DNA from: Collinsella aerofaciens
Lineage (GTDB): Bacteria > Actinomycetota > Coriobacteriia > Coriobacteriales > Coriobacteriaceae
DNA length: 45,581 nucleotides
Assembly (NCBI RefSeq): GCF_901212495.1
Contig: NZ_CAAKNY010000041.1
Coordinates: forward strand, 21,386-66,966
Direction: 5' to 3'
The notes beneath the pieces were generated by a model. The model did no database searches. It saw nothing but the letters and a program-made list of their open reading frames with translations, and was not told the DNA's origin. Position numbers and translations under genes: made by a program. The first letter of the stretch is position 1. Every line of letters starts with the position of its first letter. Below are positions 32,101 to 40,636 of the stretch, one piece after another.

Positions 32101-32349
32101 TTTAACGCCGAGACGTTTATCGAGGGCCTTATCGCCGGCGTCTTTGCCATCGTCGTGGTGGTGCTCGTGAGCTTTCCGGTCAATGCCTGGGCACTTGCGA
32201 GCAAGCAGGTTCCCAATCTGATGAGCCTGCCCGTGCAGGATGCGCTCGCACTTATCGCGATTTCGGTGCTGCTGACGGTCGTTGCCGGCCTGCTGCCGGC
32301 CCGCAGCGCGTCCAAGAAGGACCCCGTGGAGGCCCTGCGCTCCGAATAG
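29101..32349 (+). CDS. MacB-like ABC transporter, ATPase fused to FtsX/MacB permease
   Basis: 1082 residues. N-terminal ATPase (about 1-230): Walker A GPSGSGKTT, signature LSGGQMQR, Walker B IVLADEPTGALD and the H-loop VTHN. Next a transmembrane helix (about 262-285), a very large extracytoplasmic region of about 630 residues, and three C-terminal helices (about 940-1075: a MacB/FtsX-type permease ending in LPARSASKKDPVEALR). Such proteins export peptides, lipoproteins or toxic compounds using mechanotransmission. The external region has an Asp-Leu-Ser-Gly-rich stretch (MDLSGIDLSGLDIDLSG). The ATG at 29101 has GGGAGAGGG upstream; the earlier in-frame ATG at 28756 lies within another gene. Confidence 0.9.
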   Translation: MLELKDICKRYVTQSFTQVALDNVSLAFRDNEFVAILGPSGSGKTTMLNVIGGLDHFDSGDLLIDGISTKDFRDRDWDAYRNNRIGFVFQSYNLIPHQTILENVELALTLTGVGHAERRQRAREALEKVGLGEHVNKRPSQLSGGQMQRVAIARALINDPEIVLADEPTGALDSTTSVQVMDLLKDVARDRLVIMVTHNPELAHQYATRIVNLADGKITDDSDPFDVAKAARREAKPTRKTSMSFMTALGLSARNLMTKKGRTAMTAFAGSIGIIGIAAILALSNGVNNYIKKVEEDTLSSYPLTISKQDYDLSSMMGGEGTTEDGEDASGASAGADSSVKKSDKIPVVTAVKDMFASVKSNDMTSFKAWLDDGGDGIDKDVNAIQYGYGVTPVVYRAGKGDEKPVRLVPNAMTEAMSGGASPAVTVSMDSMGSSVFNEMIDDQSLLDSQYDVVAGHWPTSANEAVMVLSSRGTVGDYTLYSIGALDINELNDLVNSAMTADGEVETPQTGANFTYEDALSTTFKVLSPADAYRKNEETGMWTDMSGDADFMTAKVADGIDVRIVGVVQPNETANASALTPGIAYTHALTRQLMDRAADSQIVQEQLAHPETDVFTGKTFDELQGEAKQGMDLSSMFSVDEAALKSAFSFDASALSGAAGGMDLSGIDLSGLDIDLSGVGKDIDFSDIMAKAPTPDFTGVFDGLELTPEQMQQVGTLANQLFEGFMQSDQFKALTPEDLKDASKLAAAFSAYLENDATAQQCLAQLKALGGDALAERLQQAMTDYVQKQLAPYLQQAMGQVMQSLSNQIAATVSSQLKAGAAGLMDQMATQMSTSFANLASAVHVDAGAFARAIHFKMDTEDLSSLMMSYAKASKLTYDNNLTTLGYADEADPISVKIFPRDFEAKERVLDHIDAYNKQVKATGHDDQAISYTDYMGIIMGSVTDIVNTISLVLIAFVSISLVVSSIMIGIITYISVLERKKEIGILRAIGASKRNVANVFNAETFIEGLIAGVFAIVVVVLVSFPVNAWALASKQVPNLMSLPVQDALALIAISVLLTVVAGLLPARSASKKDPVEALRSE

Positions 32350-32350
32350 T

Positions 32351-32376
32351 GTGGCAAAGGGACGGTCCTTTGCCAC
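32351..32376. repeat. REP-like palindrome
   Basis: GTGGCAAAGG-GACGG-TCCTTTGCCAC, 10-bp arms around a GGGACGGTCC core, immediately after the ABC gene stop. Related palindromes occur at 32897-32920 and 44547-44577. Confidence 0.75.
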
Positions 32377-32395
32377 ATTGGGTGGCTTGTGAATT

Positions 32396-32578
32396 CGAGG
32401 TCCAATACTTTTCCGAGAAGTGAACGAGTCAAGATAGACCCCCCGAAGTATCGACACTTTTGAGAAGCAATTTCCTGCGGTTTTGTCAGTCAAATCCTGC
32501 GGGTTTGACGTTTAAAAATGTCAATGCTTCGGGGGTCTAAAAACGGGCGTTCACTTCACGGAAAAGTATTAGACCTCG
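32396..32578. mobile_element. 183-bp long imperfect hairpin, MITE-like element
   Basis: The left arm (32396-32456) and right arm (32519-32578) are imperfect inverse copies of about 60 bases. Shared blocks include CGAGGTC.AATACTTTTCCG, GAAGTGAACG and AGACCCCC-GAAG. The central ~62 bases contain two related TCCTGCGG..TTTG direct repeats. There is no ORF. Long terminal inverted arms without a gene are typical of MITEs or large hairpin RNAs. Confidence 0.7.
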
Positions 32579-32613
32579 CCGCGAGGGGTTAGCGGACATC
32601 AGCAAATTGGCTA

Positions 32614-32799
32614 CTACTCTTTGGAGCTTCGCGGAATTACGAGCAGCACGAGGAGCGAAAAACTGAGCAGGATGCCAGGCAGGGCACCTTCGACGAATGC
32701 GCCAAAGTTACCGCCGACAAAATAGCCGATGTAACCGATGATGCCGCAGATGCTGCCGGGTATGCCCGTGATGCGCAAGGCCTTCATGATGCGATCCAT
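32614..32799 (-). CDS. Small hydrophobic membrane protein
   Basis: 61 residues: a short N-terminus (MDRIMKALRIT), a glycine-rich hydrophobic segment (GSICGIIGYIGYFVGGNFGA) and a second hydrophobic helix, ending in PRSSKE. AAAGGA lies eight bases before the ATG. Two transmembrane segments are likely. Nothing is known of its role. It stands alone among repeats. Confidence 0.55.
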   Translation of the reverse strand: MDRIMKALRITGIPGSICGIIGYIGYFVGGNFGAFVEGALPGILLSFSLLVLLVIPRSSKE

Positions 32800-32896
32800 G
32801 ACAACCGTCCTTTACTGGTCGGGATAACACTATGTCGAACATGGCGAAATCGCATATTGACGGCGTTTGTGCGCGGTAATCAGTGCGTAAGGGACA

Positions 32897-32920
32897 TGAC
32901 AAAGGGACAGTCCATTGTCA
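32897..32920. repeat. REP-like palindrome, degenerate
   Basis: TGACAA...TTGTCA around AGGGACAGTCC, with mismatches in the inner arms. It is the same family as the repeats at 32351 and 44547. Confidence 0.6.
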
Positions 32921-33011
32921 CAGCTAAAAGCAAGGAAGTCGCAAGGGTTGGGTCGTGGTTGCCGGCATGCGCCCTCGGATACAATCGGAGTCATGCTAGA
33001 AAGAGGCCCCG

Positions 33012-35456
33012 ATGATTAGAAAATCGTTCTTCAATCCGTTTTCGTCGCTGCTGCTTGCGCTTGCCGGTTTGGCTTTCTTGGTCGACGTTTTGCCGCAGGA
33101 GGAAGCCCAGACGGGCGTGTTCGCGCCAGCTGTGCTCTTTTTGATGTGGCTGGTGGGCGGCCTGGTGCGCCTGTTTTACGAAAACGAAGCCAAACGCAGC
33201 TTTGATCGACATATGTTTAAAGCGAACCACGCGGCCGTTTGGAAACGCGTCGATGCGTGTTGGATTCAAGTTGATGCTGACCGGCTTGTGCCCGGCGACG
33301 TCGTCCGCCTATATGCCGGCATGCTCTGCCCGGTCGACGTGACCCTTGCCAAGGGCGACCAGATCCTTGTCTCGGAATCGTCGCTTACAGGCGAGAGCGG
33401 TCAGACCGCCAAGCGGGAAGGGGAGACCGTTCGCGCGGGAACGACCATTGTCGACGGCAAGGCTTCGGCAACCGTTCTCACCCGCATTGCCGAGGAGCAG
33501 CCTGTTTCGCGCCGGCGTGCTCGAGCGGGTACGCAGTTTGGCGCCGGCGCCAAGAGCATCTGTGCCGCCCTGGTAAGGTGCATGCTCATCGTGCTGCCGG
33601 TTGTCATTATGATCCGAGGCTTTGTGCTGGGCGACTGGGCGCAGGCCCTGCTGTTTGCGCTGGGTACGGCCGTCGGTTTGGTTCCCGAAATGCTGCCGGT
33701 CGTCACGAGCGTTTGCCTTTCGGGCAGTGCACATCGACTCAAGAACAAGCAGGTCATCGTTAAGAACGTCGACGCCATGGAGTCGCTGGGCTCCATGGAC
33801 CTGGTGTGCGTTGACAAGACGGGCACGCTGACCGAAGACGCCGCGGTGCTCGAGTACAACACCGATATTCTGGGCAACGAAAGCGAGCAGACCCTCAACC
33901 TTGCGTATCTGGAGAGCATAAATCAGGGGGCAACTGCCAACCAGCTCAACCGGGCCATTGCCGATGCATGTGCTGCGCCCGAGCTGCACCTTGCCGCCAA
34001 AGGCCTTGGCCGTGCCTTTACGCTGCATGCCTCCGACCCCTTCGACCACGTTACCAAGGCATCGGGCGTCAAGCTCGACGCCATGCCTGGGGCGCTTGGC
34101 CGCCTAGGGCTGCATGTCCGTCCCGGTGCGCATTTGACTATCGTAAAGGGTGAGGTCGAAAGCGTGTGTGCGCGCTGCGCCTGGGCTAACTTTAAAGGCG
34201 GGCTTGTTCCCATGGATGCCGACGGCCGTCGGAGTGCCTACGAGGTTGCCGAGGACATGCGCACCGATGGCATCAAAGTCCTCGCTGTTGCCTATAGCAC
34301 GACCTCGACGGGTTGGGACGATTTGGTACTTTGCGGCTTTTTGGGCTTTTTCGACCGGCCCAAGGCAAGCGCCCGTGCCGCCGTGCAGGCCCTGTCCGAC
34401 CTTTCCGTTGAGGTGCGCGTGCTCACCGGCGACTCGGCATCGGTTGCTCGCTCTACCTGCTCGCGTCTCGGGATTCCCGCCGACAACGTTATTACCGGCG
34501 CCATGCTGGATACCATGGAAGAGTCCGAGGCGCTTGTCCAGGTTGGGCGCACCCGTGTTTTCGCCGAACTCACGCCCGCGCAAAAAGCACAGATTGTCAG
34601 CCTGATTCGTCTTTCCGGCCACACCGTCGGCTATATCGGAGACGGCGTGAACGACGTGCCGGCGCTCACGTCGGCAGACGTCGGCATCGTGGTGGACTCG
34701 GCGGCCGCAGAATCCAAGAAGGTTGCCGATCTGGTGCTGCTCGAGCGCGATCTGGGCGTGGTTGCCGAGGGTGTCAGCGAGGGCAGGACTTCGTTCGCCA
34801 ACGCCTCCAAGTACATCCGCATCGCATCGAGCTCCAATTTTGGCAACATCTGCTCGGTTGCCGCCTCGAGCATTTTCCTTCCCTTTGTGCCGGCAACCGC
34901 CGCTCAGCTGCTCCTGCTCAATCTGTGCTACGACGCCACCTGTCTGGCGCTTTCGTGGGATAACGTCGACGATGCGGAGATTGCCCGCCCCAAGGCCTGG
35001 TCGGGTAAGGGACTCGGTAGCTTTATGCTTCACTTTGGCTTTGCGAGCTCGGCCCTCGACATCATTACGTTTGCCATTCTGTTCTTGGGCGTATGCCCCG
35101 CCGTCTGTGGCGCGCCCTTTGCCGCACTTGATGCTGCGGGTCGGGCGGCCTTTATTGCAACCTTCCAGGCCGGCTGGCTGTTGGAGTGCGCATGGACCGA
35201 ATCGCTCGTGCTCCTGTTCTTGCGAACGCGGAACGTCCGTGACGGGGATCGTCCTTGCACCCCGCTCGTGATGATGGTCACCGTCATGCTTGTTGCCTCT
35301 GCACTTCTTGCGACCAGCCCAGCGGCGCAGCTGCTTGGGCTTGCTACGCTGCCCATATGGTATTTAGGCATCGTCGCGCTGTTGAGCGTGCTGTATCTTG
35401 TTGTTGTTTCGACGATCAAGCGGGTCTACCTGTCCCGCTCGAGCAGTCTGTTCTAG
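33012..35456 (+). CDS. P-type ATPase, divergent MgtA (type IIIB) paralogue
   Basis: 814 residues. The phosphorylation motif is VDKGTLT-type (VDKTGTLTED, Asp268). The actuator loop is LTGES, with LTGDSA and GDGVNDVPAL hinge motifs and PEMLPVVTS in a transmembrane helix. Compared with the MgtA at 36216 it lacks about 80 N-terminal cytosolic residues. Its nucleotide-binding domain is altered: KGEVESV in place of KGAVEEM and FDHVTKASG in place of FDFTRRRL. It probably still cycles through phosphorylation, but its ion is uncertain. AAAGAGG precedes the ATG. Confidence 0.88.
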   Translation: MIRKSFFNPFSSLLLALAGLAFLVDVLPQEEAQTGVFAPAVLFLMWLVGGLVRLFYENEAKRSFDRHMFKANHAAVWKRVDACWIQVDADRLVPGDVVRLYAGMLCPVDVTLAKGDQILVSESSLTGESGQTAKREGETVRAGTTIVDGKASATVLTRIAEEQPVSRRRARAGTQFGAGAKSICAALVRCMLIVLPVVIMIRGFVLGDWAQALLFALGTAVGLVPEMLPVVTSVCLSGSAHRLKNKQVIVKNVDAMESLGSMDLVCVDKTGTLTEDAAVLEYNTDILGNESEQTLNLAYLESINQGATANQLNRAIADACAAPELHLAAKGLGRAFTLHASDPFDHVTKASGVKLDAMPGALGRLGLHVRPGAHLTIVKGEVESVCARCAWANFKGGLVPMDADGRRSAYEVAEDMRTDGIKVLAVAYSTTSTGWDDLVLCGFLGFFDRPKASARAAVQALSDLSVEVRVLTGDSASVARSTCSRLGIPADNVITGAMLDTMEESEALVQVGRTRVFAELTPAQKAQIVSLIRLSGHTVGYIGDGVNDVPALTSADVGIVVDSAAAESKKVADLVLLERDLGVVAEGVSEGRTSFANASKYIRIASSSNFGNICSVAASSIFLPFVPATAAQLLLLNLCYDATCLALSWDNVDDAEIARPKAWSGKGLGSFMLHFGFASSALDIITFAILFLGVCPAVCGAPFAALDAAGRAAFIATFQAGWLLECAWTESLVLLFLRTRNVRDGDRPCTPLVMMVTVMLVASALLATSPAAQLLGLATLPIWYLGIVALLSVLYLVVVSTIKRVYLSRSSSLF

Positions 35457-35465
35457 GGTGGTTCT

Positions 35466-35948
35466 ATGCGTACCAACAGAACCAACATCGCGATTACGCC
35501 GGCCGAGGCCGCCGAGCTCAGCAGCGCGCTGTTCTCGTCCGGCGGTGCCGTCGCCCTGGAACTCGCGCCCGTGTTTGCCGATATCGCTTCGGGTAGGCTA
35601 ACGGCCATTGAGCTGGCGGTTGCCGGCTCGCAGTCGAGTGCTGCCGCTGGCCCCATTGTTATCGGTGAACTTTCGATTGACCTGGCTTCGCGCACTGTCA
35701 AGGTTTCGGGCACGCCCGTCTCGCTCACACCAAAGGAGTTTGACATCCTGGCCTTTTTAGCCAGCAATCGGGGTACGGTCTTTAGCAAAGAGGAAATCTA
35801 CCGGGCGGTATGGCAAGACGAGTATCTGCTCGACGACAGCAACATCATGGCCTTCGTCCGCAAAATTCGAAAGAAGATCGAGCCCGAGCCGGATAACCCC
35901 CGTTACCTGCTGACCGTATGGGGTGTGGGCTACAAGATGGCCGAATAA
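35466..35948 (+). CDS. Winged-helix DNA-binding protein (OmpR/PhoB effector type, no receiver domain)
   Basis: 160 residues. The C-terminal ~90 residues form an OmpR/PhoB effector domain: GELSIDLASRTVKVSGTPVS, LTPKEFDILAFLASN, FSKEEIYRAVWQDEY, IMAFVRKIRKKIEP and TVWGVGYKMAE. The N-terminal ~65 residues are not a receiver (no phospho-acceptor Asp) but a short Ala/Ser-rich region. It starts nine bases after the divergent P-type ATPase gene and is probably co-transcribed. It lies between two Mg-type ATPases and may control the second. Confidence 0.88.
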   Translation: MRTNRTNIAITPAEAAELSSALFSSGGAVALELAPVFADIASGRLTAIELAVAGSQSSAAAGPIVIGELSIDLASRTVKVSGTPVSLTPKEFDILAFLASNRGTVFSKEEIYRAVWQDEYLLDDSNIMAFVRKIRKKIEPEPDNPRYLLTVWGVGYKMAE

Positions 35949-36011
35949 CGCTCCGGTCGAGTTGCTCCCGTCGATCTAAATAGTCGCTCTGACAATCCTT
36001 GCCAAATCGCA

Positions 36012-36058
36012 AGAAAGCCGCAAGAAACCAGCCATGTGCTCGGTCTTGCGGCTTTTCT
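36012..36058 (+). terminator. Intrinsic terminator after the winged-helix gene
   Basis: AGAAAGCCGCAAGA (36012-36025) pairs with TCTTGCGGCTTTTCT (36044-36058), ending in a T-rich run. It separates the first ATPase unit from mgtA. Confidence 0.8.
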
Positions 36059-36215
36059 ATTCTGTTGACCGTCGCAGATGCGGAAGAGAGGTGAGGACCG
36101 TGAGCGGCAGTGACAGTACCAGTAACGCAGGACGAAGTTGCCGGCGCGGGCCCACTTTGATGGGGACGCGCGGCTGATTCGCCCTGGATCCGATCGATAG
36201 AACGGAGCGAGGCAA
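36059..36215 (+). promoter_or_regulatory. mgtA leader, possible Mg2+-sensing RNA
   Basis: The 157 bases before mgtA contain GAGAGGTGAGG (36087-36097) and GC-rich complementary stretches. AGGTGAGG is the conserved 5' segment of the M-box riboswitch found before Mg2+ transporter genes. The rest does not clearly match the M-box pattern as I remember it, and no promoter was recognised. Treat it as a candidate structured leader. Confidence 0.25.
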
Positions 36216-38984
36216 TTGAAGAAGATGACTATGCGCCATACGCCGACGGCGGTTCAGGCGCAAAACGAACTGATGAGGCATCGCGCGGAGGGTCGTATCC
36301 AGTATGCGGCGACCATTCCTCTGACGGAGGCCCTATCCTGGGTCGGCTCGAATCTCGGCGGTCTTAATCGCGACGAGGTCGCGCACAGCGAAGCCGACAA
36401 CGGACGTAACGTGGTCACGCGTGGCAAGAAGAAGTCAATTGCCCGCAAGCTTGCGGACGCGTTCGTCAACCCCTTTACGGCAATCCTGTTTTTCCTGGCC
36501 ATCATTTCGGCAACGACTGACATGGTGTTCCCGGCGCTGTCGATGATGGGCAGTACGCCCGAAGACTTTGACCCGCTGACGGTGATTATCATCACCACGA
36601 TGGTGGTGCTCTCGGGTACGCTGCGCTATATCCAGGAGGCGCGCAGTGGCAACGCGGCCGAAAAGCTGCTCGATATGATTACGACCACCGTGACGGTCAC
36701 CCGCGAGGATGCCCCTAGGACCGAGATTCCCATCGACGACGTGGTGGTTGGCGACATCGTGCACCTGTCCGCCGGCGACATGATTCCTGCCGACGTGAGA
36801 ATCATCGAGGCCAAGGACCTCTTTGTGAGCCAGGCAAGCCTGACGGGCGAGAGCGAGCCGGTCGAAAAGGTCCCCGCGACCTGCACCGAGTCCGATTCGG
36901 CAACGTCGTTCGAGAATGTCGCCCTCATGGGCAGCAGCGTGATCTCGGGCAGCGCGACGGCGCTCGTCTTTAGCGTGGGCGAGCAGACCCTGTTCGGCTC
37001 CATGGCGTCGAGTCTTTCCGAGGATGCTGTAGAGACGAGCTTTTCCAAAGGTGTCAACAGCGTCTCGTGGGTGCTCATCCGCTTTATGATGGTGATGGTT
37101 CCGTTCGTCTTTTTGATTAACGGCATTACCAAGAGCGATTGGCTCAATGCCGGGCTGTTTGCCATAAGTATTGCCGTGGGCCTGACGCCCGAGATGCTGC
37201 CCATGATCGTCACCACGTGCTTGGCCAAGGGCGCGGTCGCCATGAGCAAAAAGCAGACCATCGTTAAGAACCTCAACTCGATTCAGAACTTTGGCGCGAT
37301 GGACGTGCTGTGCACAGACAAGACCGGTACGCTGACGCAGGATCAGGTAGTGCTGGAGTATCACTGGAACATCGATGGTCAAGAGGATTCGCGCGTTCTT
37401 CGTCACGCCTACCTCAACAGCTATTTCCAGACGGGCTACAAGAACCTGATGGATTTGGCGATCATTAAGTGCACCGAGGAAGAAGAGCAAAACGACCCGA
37501 GCCTCACTGATCTTTCCGAGGCATATGTGAAGGTCGACGAGGTGCCGTTCGACTTTACGCGCCGCCGCCTTACGACTGTGGTGCGCGATCGATGCGGCAA
37601 GACCCAGATGGTCACCAAGGGCGCGGTCGAGGAGATGCTGTCGGTGTGTTCGTATGCCGAGGTAGATGGCGCGGTGCGCGAGCTGGATGACGAGGTGCGC
37701 GAGCGCATTCTGGCGACGGTCGCCGACCTTAACGACGACGGCTTCCGCGTGCTGGCGATTGCGCAAAAATCCAACCCGTCGCCTGCCGGCACCTTTAGTG
37801 CCGACGATGAGCGGGACATGGTGCTGATCGGCTACCTGGCATTTTTGGATCCGCCCAAAGAGTCGACTGCCGATGCCATCGAGGCGCTGCGCAATCACGG
37901 TGTCGCCACCAAGATTCTGACCGGCGATAACGAAAAGGTCACGCGTACCATTTGCAAGCAGGTGGGGCTCGAAGTCAACAACATGCTGCTCGGCAGCGAT
38001 ATCGCCGCCATGGATGATGCCGAGCTTGCTCGCCGCGCCGAGGAGACGCAAGTTTTCGCCAAACTCACGCCTGATCAAAAGGCACGCGTTGTCTCCATGC
38101 TGCGTGCAAACGGTCACGTGGTGGGCTACATGGGTGACGGCATCAACGACGCCTCGGCCATGAAGTCGTCCGACATCGGCATCTCGGTCGACACCGCCGT
38201 CGACGTGGCCAAGGAGTCGGCCGACATCATCTTGCTCGAGAAGGATCTGATGGTGCTCGAGGAGGGCATCATCGAGGGGCGTAAGACCTACGCCAACATG
38301 ATCAAGTACATCAAGATGACCGCGAGCTCCAACTTCGGCAATATGTTCAGTGTGCTTGCTGCATCTGCCTTGTTGCCATTCCTGCCCATGATGAGCATCC
38401 AGCTGATCCTGCTCAACCTGATCTATGACTGCAGCTGCCTGGCGATTCCCTGGGATAACGTGGACGAGGAGTTTTTGCGCGTGCCGCGTACCTGGGATGC
38501 CTCGAGTGTCGGCAGGTTCATGATATGGATCGGACCCACCAGCTCCATCTTCGACTTTATGACCTATATCTTTATGTACTTTGTCTTCTGCCCCCTGTTC
38601 GTGAGCCATGGCGTGCTGTTTAATGACCTGGTGAGCGTCTACTCGGGCGCTGCGCTGGAGCAGATGCAGCTGGCCTACATCGCACTGTTCCAGGCCGGCT
38701 GGTTCGTCGAGTCCATGTGGAGCCAGACGCTGGTCATCCATATGATCCGCACGCCCAAGCTGCCGTTTATCCAGAGCCGTGCCTCGGCGCCGGTGATGCT
38801 GCTTACGATGACGGGCATTGCGGTGCTCACGCTGATTCCGTTTAGCCCGCTTGGGCCCGCGCTGGGCCTGGGTGCGCTGCCTGTGGAGTACTTCCTGTTC
38901 CTGATCCCGTGCATCCTGCTGTACATGGCGCTCGCGACGAGTCTTAAGAAGGCCTACGTCAAGCGCTACGGCGAGCTGCTATAG
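36216..38984 (+). CDS. mgtA: Magnesium-translocating P-type ATPase
   Basis: 922 residues from TTG 36216 (GGAG about nine bases upstream; ATG 36225 is an alternative). Full-length type IIIB ATPase. N-terminal cytosolic region, [18 protein letters not shown] helix, actuator with [26 protein letters not shown] helix, phosphorylation site [12 protein letters not shown] (Asp368), [10 protein letters not shown] and [10 protein letters not shown] in the nucleotide domain, and the [16 protein letters not shown] hinge. It imports Mg2+ using ATP. It is followed 29 bases later by a 51-residue membrane protein. Expression is probably controlled by Mg2+ through the leader or the upstream regulator. Confidence 0.95.
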   Translation: MKKMTMRHTPTAVQAQNELMRHRAEGRIQYAATIPLTEALSWVGSNLGGLNRDEVAHSEADNGRNVVTRGKKKSIARKLADAFVNPFTAILFFLAIISATTDMVFPALSMMGSTPEDFDPLTVIIITTMVVLSGTLRYIQEARSGNAAEKLLDMITTTVTVTREDAPRTEIPIDDVVVGDIVHLSAGDMIPADVRIIEAKDLFVSQASLTGESEPVEKVPATCTESDSATSFENVALMGSSVISGSATALVFSVGEQTLFGSMASSLSEDAVETSFSKGVNSVSWVLIRFMMVMVPFVFLINGITKSDWLNAGLFAISIAVGLTPEMLPMIVTTCLAKGAVAMSKKQTIVKNLNSIQNFGAMDVLCTDKTGTLTQDQVVLEYHWNIDGQEDSRVLRHAYLNSYFQTGYKNLMDLAIIKCTEEEEQNDPSLTDLSEAYVKVDEVPFDFTRRRLTTVVRDRCGKTQMVTKGAVEEMLSVCSYAEVDGAVRELDDEVRERILATVADLNDDGFRVLAIAQKSNPSPAGTFSADDERDMVLIGYLAFLDPPKESTADAIEALRNHGVATKILTGDNEKVTRTICKQVGLEVNNMLLGSDIAAMDDAELARRAEETQVFAKLTPDQKARVVSMLRANGHVVGYMGDGINDASAMKSSDIGISVDTAVDVAKESADIILLEKDLMVLEEGIIEGRKTYANMIKYIKMTASSNFGNMFSVLAASALLPFLPMMSIQLILLNLIYDCSCLAIPWDNVDEEFLRVPRTWDASSVGRFMIWIGPTSSIFDFMTYIFMYFVFCPLFVSHGVLFNDLVSVYSGAALEQMQLAYIALFQAGWFVESMWSQTLVIHMIRTPKLPFIQSRASAPVMLLTMTGIAVLTLIPFSPLGPALGLGALPVEYFLFLIPCILLYMALATSLKKAYVKRYGELL

Positions 38985-39013
38985 CGGACTTCGATGCAGA
39001 GAGGAGCGTTCCT

Positions 39014-39169
39014 ATGAACTGGACGCAGATTTGGATTGATTTGTTTGGGACTACGGAGTGGCTCGGCCTTAACATGGGCTTTTGGGTGGCCAGCGGCGTG
39101 GTGCTGGTGATCGTTGTGATTATGAACGTCGTCTTTTGGAGCATGAAGCCGCTGCCGAGGGATGAATAA
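39014..39169 (+). CDS. Small single-pass membrane protein after mgtA
   Basis: 51 residues with a GAGGAG ribosome-binding site. The N-terminus is Trp-rich and amphipathic (MNWTQIWIDLFGTTEWLG), and one transmembrane helix follows (about 22-43), ending in MKPLPRDE. It is co-transcribed with mgtA and closed by a terminator five bases after the stop. In enterobacteria small membrane proteins (MgtS, MgtR) regulate MgtA stability. This one shows no evident sequence similarity, so a regulatory role is only an analogy. Confidence 0.75.
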   Translation: MNWTQIWIDLFGTTEWLGLNMGFWVASGVVLVIVVIMNVVFWSMKPLPRDE

Positions 39170-39173
39170 CAAG

Positions 39174-39204
39174 AAAGGGGGGCCGTCGCGCGACGGCCCC
39201 CTTT
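39174..39204 (+). terminator. Intrinsic terminator of the mgtA unit
   Basis: AAAGGGGGGCCGTCG pairs with CGACGGCCCCCTTT almost without loop, followed by GCTTT. Its symmetry lets it also serve the convergent MATE gene. Confidence 0.85.
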
Positions 39205-39241
39205 GCTTTGGACATGTTCTGACGCAGAGCTTTTCAAAGCG

Positions 39242-40615
39242 CTACGATGCGGTTGCGACGGGTCGCTTGACCTGTTGAGCGGGCCTGCAGTAGACAAGCG
39301 CGCCGGTGATGAGCAGGGCGGTGAGACCGAGGCTCACAGGATAGGCGAGCATGACGGTTGGGAATGTCGGGCTTGCCGGAAAAACGACCAGGACCCAAAA
39401 GAATCGGGCGCCACACACGCCGATTGCCGTAAGAACCGAGGGAAGAACCGAGATGCCGAACCCTCGCAAGTAGCCGGACATGTTCTCGTAGATCATGCTA
39501 AACGCGTACGCGGGGAAGATCGTGCATACGCGCACGTAGGCAATATTGATGACCTCGGCATCCGAGCTAAAGACGGACAGTAGCGTGCGTCCCTGCCACA
39601 CAACGAGGAGAATCATCGCGATGGTGACGATGCCGTCTTCGACAAGACAGACCTTGAGCGTCTTTCGGCAGCGTTCAAGGTTTTTTGCCCCGTTGTTCTG
39701 CCCCACGAATGTGGTGCACGCTTGGCTAAACGAGTTAAGCAGGCTGTAGCAGACAAATTCCAGCGCAAGGGCGGCAGAAGAGGCTGCCACGACCTGTGCG
39801 CCCAGACTGTTGATGCAGGTCTGGATAAGAATGTTTGCCAGCGAAAAGAAACTGCCCTGGATGCCTGCGGGAAGTCCGATGCGAACGATTTTGGTGACCG
39901 ATTCGCGGTCGACGCGCAGGTGCTTTGGGTCGATACAGATGGCCTCGTCTGCTTTGAGAAGACGCGTGAAGAGAAAACCGGAGCTTACGATATAGCACAG
40001 CACGGTAGCCAACGCCACGCCAGCGGCGCCCCAGCCCAAGAATGCTACGAAGATGCCATCGAGTACGACGTTGAGGGCCGCCGAGATGGCGAGAGCCACA
40101 AGCGGCATGCGCGTAACGCCAACGCTTCGAAATATGGCGAATTCAAAGTTAAATAGCAGAATTGCCGGGATACCCAACAGATGAACGCGCAGGTAGACAA
40201 GGGCGTCATTAAAGATCTCGGGCGGCACGCTCAGGCATTGTAAAACCGGCTGGCTCGCAATCTCCATCAGGATGGTCACAACGACGCCAAGAAGCGCGAG
40301 GACGACGGCGGTGTGTGCGCAGCGATTCGCGCGCTCACGATCACCGGCGCCTACGGCATGCGCGATCGTGACGTTCGCACCCAAAGAGAGACTGACAAAC
40401 AACATGATGAGCAAGGCTGCAATGGGTGTGGTCGAGCCTACGCCGGCCATGCCAAGCGTTCCACCGTCGGGCGAGAAGTGTCCGATCATCAAGGTGTCGA
40501 TGAGATTCGATAGCTGCTCGAGAATGCCGGTGATGGCGACAGGTAATGCGAACAACGGGATATCGCGCCACAGCGAACCGTGAAGGATGTCGATGTTGGT
40601 GTTCGATTGAGCCAT
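39242..40615 (-). CDS. MATE family efflux transporter
   Basis: 457 residues with about twelve transmembrane helices in two halves. The first half opens DIPLFALPVAITGILEQLSN and LIDTLMIGHFSPDGGTLGMA. The second opens VRIGLPAGIQGSFFSLANIL with the MATE-typical FVGQNNGAKNLERCRK. These are Na+ or H+ coupled multidrug exporters. It is the last gene of the minus-strand operon with two aldo/keto reductases and the CMD-cupin protein, suggesting export or detoxification of a reactive compound. The ATG lies 22 bases after the corrected end of the reductase gene. Confidence 0.92.
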   Translation of the reverse strand: MAQSNTNIDILHGSLWRDIPLFALPVAITGILEQLSNLIDTLMIGHFSPDGGTLGMAGVGSTTPIAALLIMLFVSLSLGANVTIAHAVGAGDRERANRCAHTAVVLALLGVVVTILMEIASQPVLQCLSVPPEIFNDALVYLRVHLLGIPAILLFNFEFAIFRSVGVTRMPLVALAISAALNVVLDGIFVAFLGWGAAGVALATVLCYIVSSGFLFTRLLKADEAICIDPKHLRVDRESVTKIVRIGLPAGIQGSFFSLANILIQTCINSLGAQVVAASSAALALEFVCYSLLNSFSQACTTFVGQNNGAKNLERCRKTLKVCLVEDGIVTIAMILLVVWQGRTLLSVFSSDAEVINIAYVRVCTIFPAYAFSMIYENMSGYLRGFGISVLPSVLTAIGVCGARFFWVLVVFPASPTFPTVMLAYPVSLGLTALLITGALVYCRPAQQVKRPVATAS

Positions 40616-40636
40616 GAGAGTTTGCTTGTGCCCTCC

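Noticed and set aside
36435..38741. 768-residue minus-strand ORF opposite mgtA
   Set aside because: Antisense frame of a highly conserved P-type ATPase gene; not plausible as protein.
40341..40636. C-terminal extension of the reductase into the MATE gene
   Set aside because: It is out-of-frame MATE coding sequence reached only because of the A7 tract.
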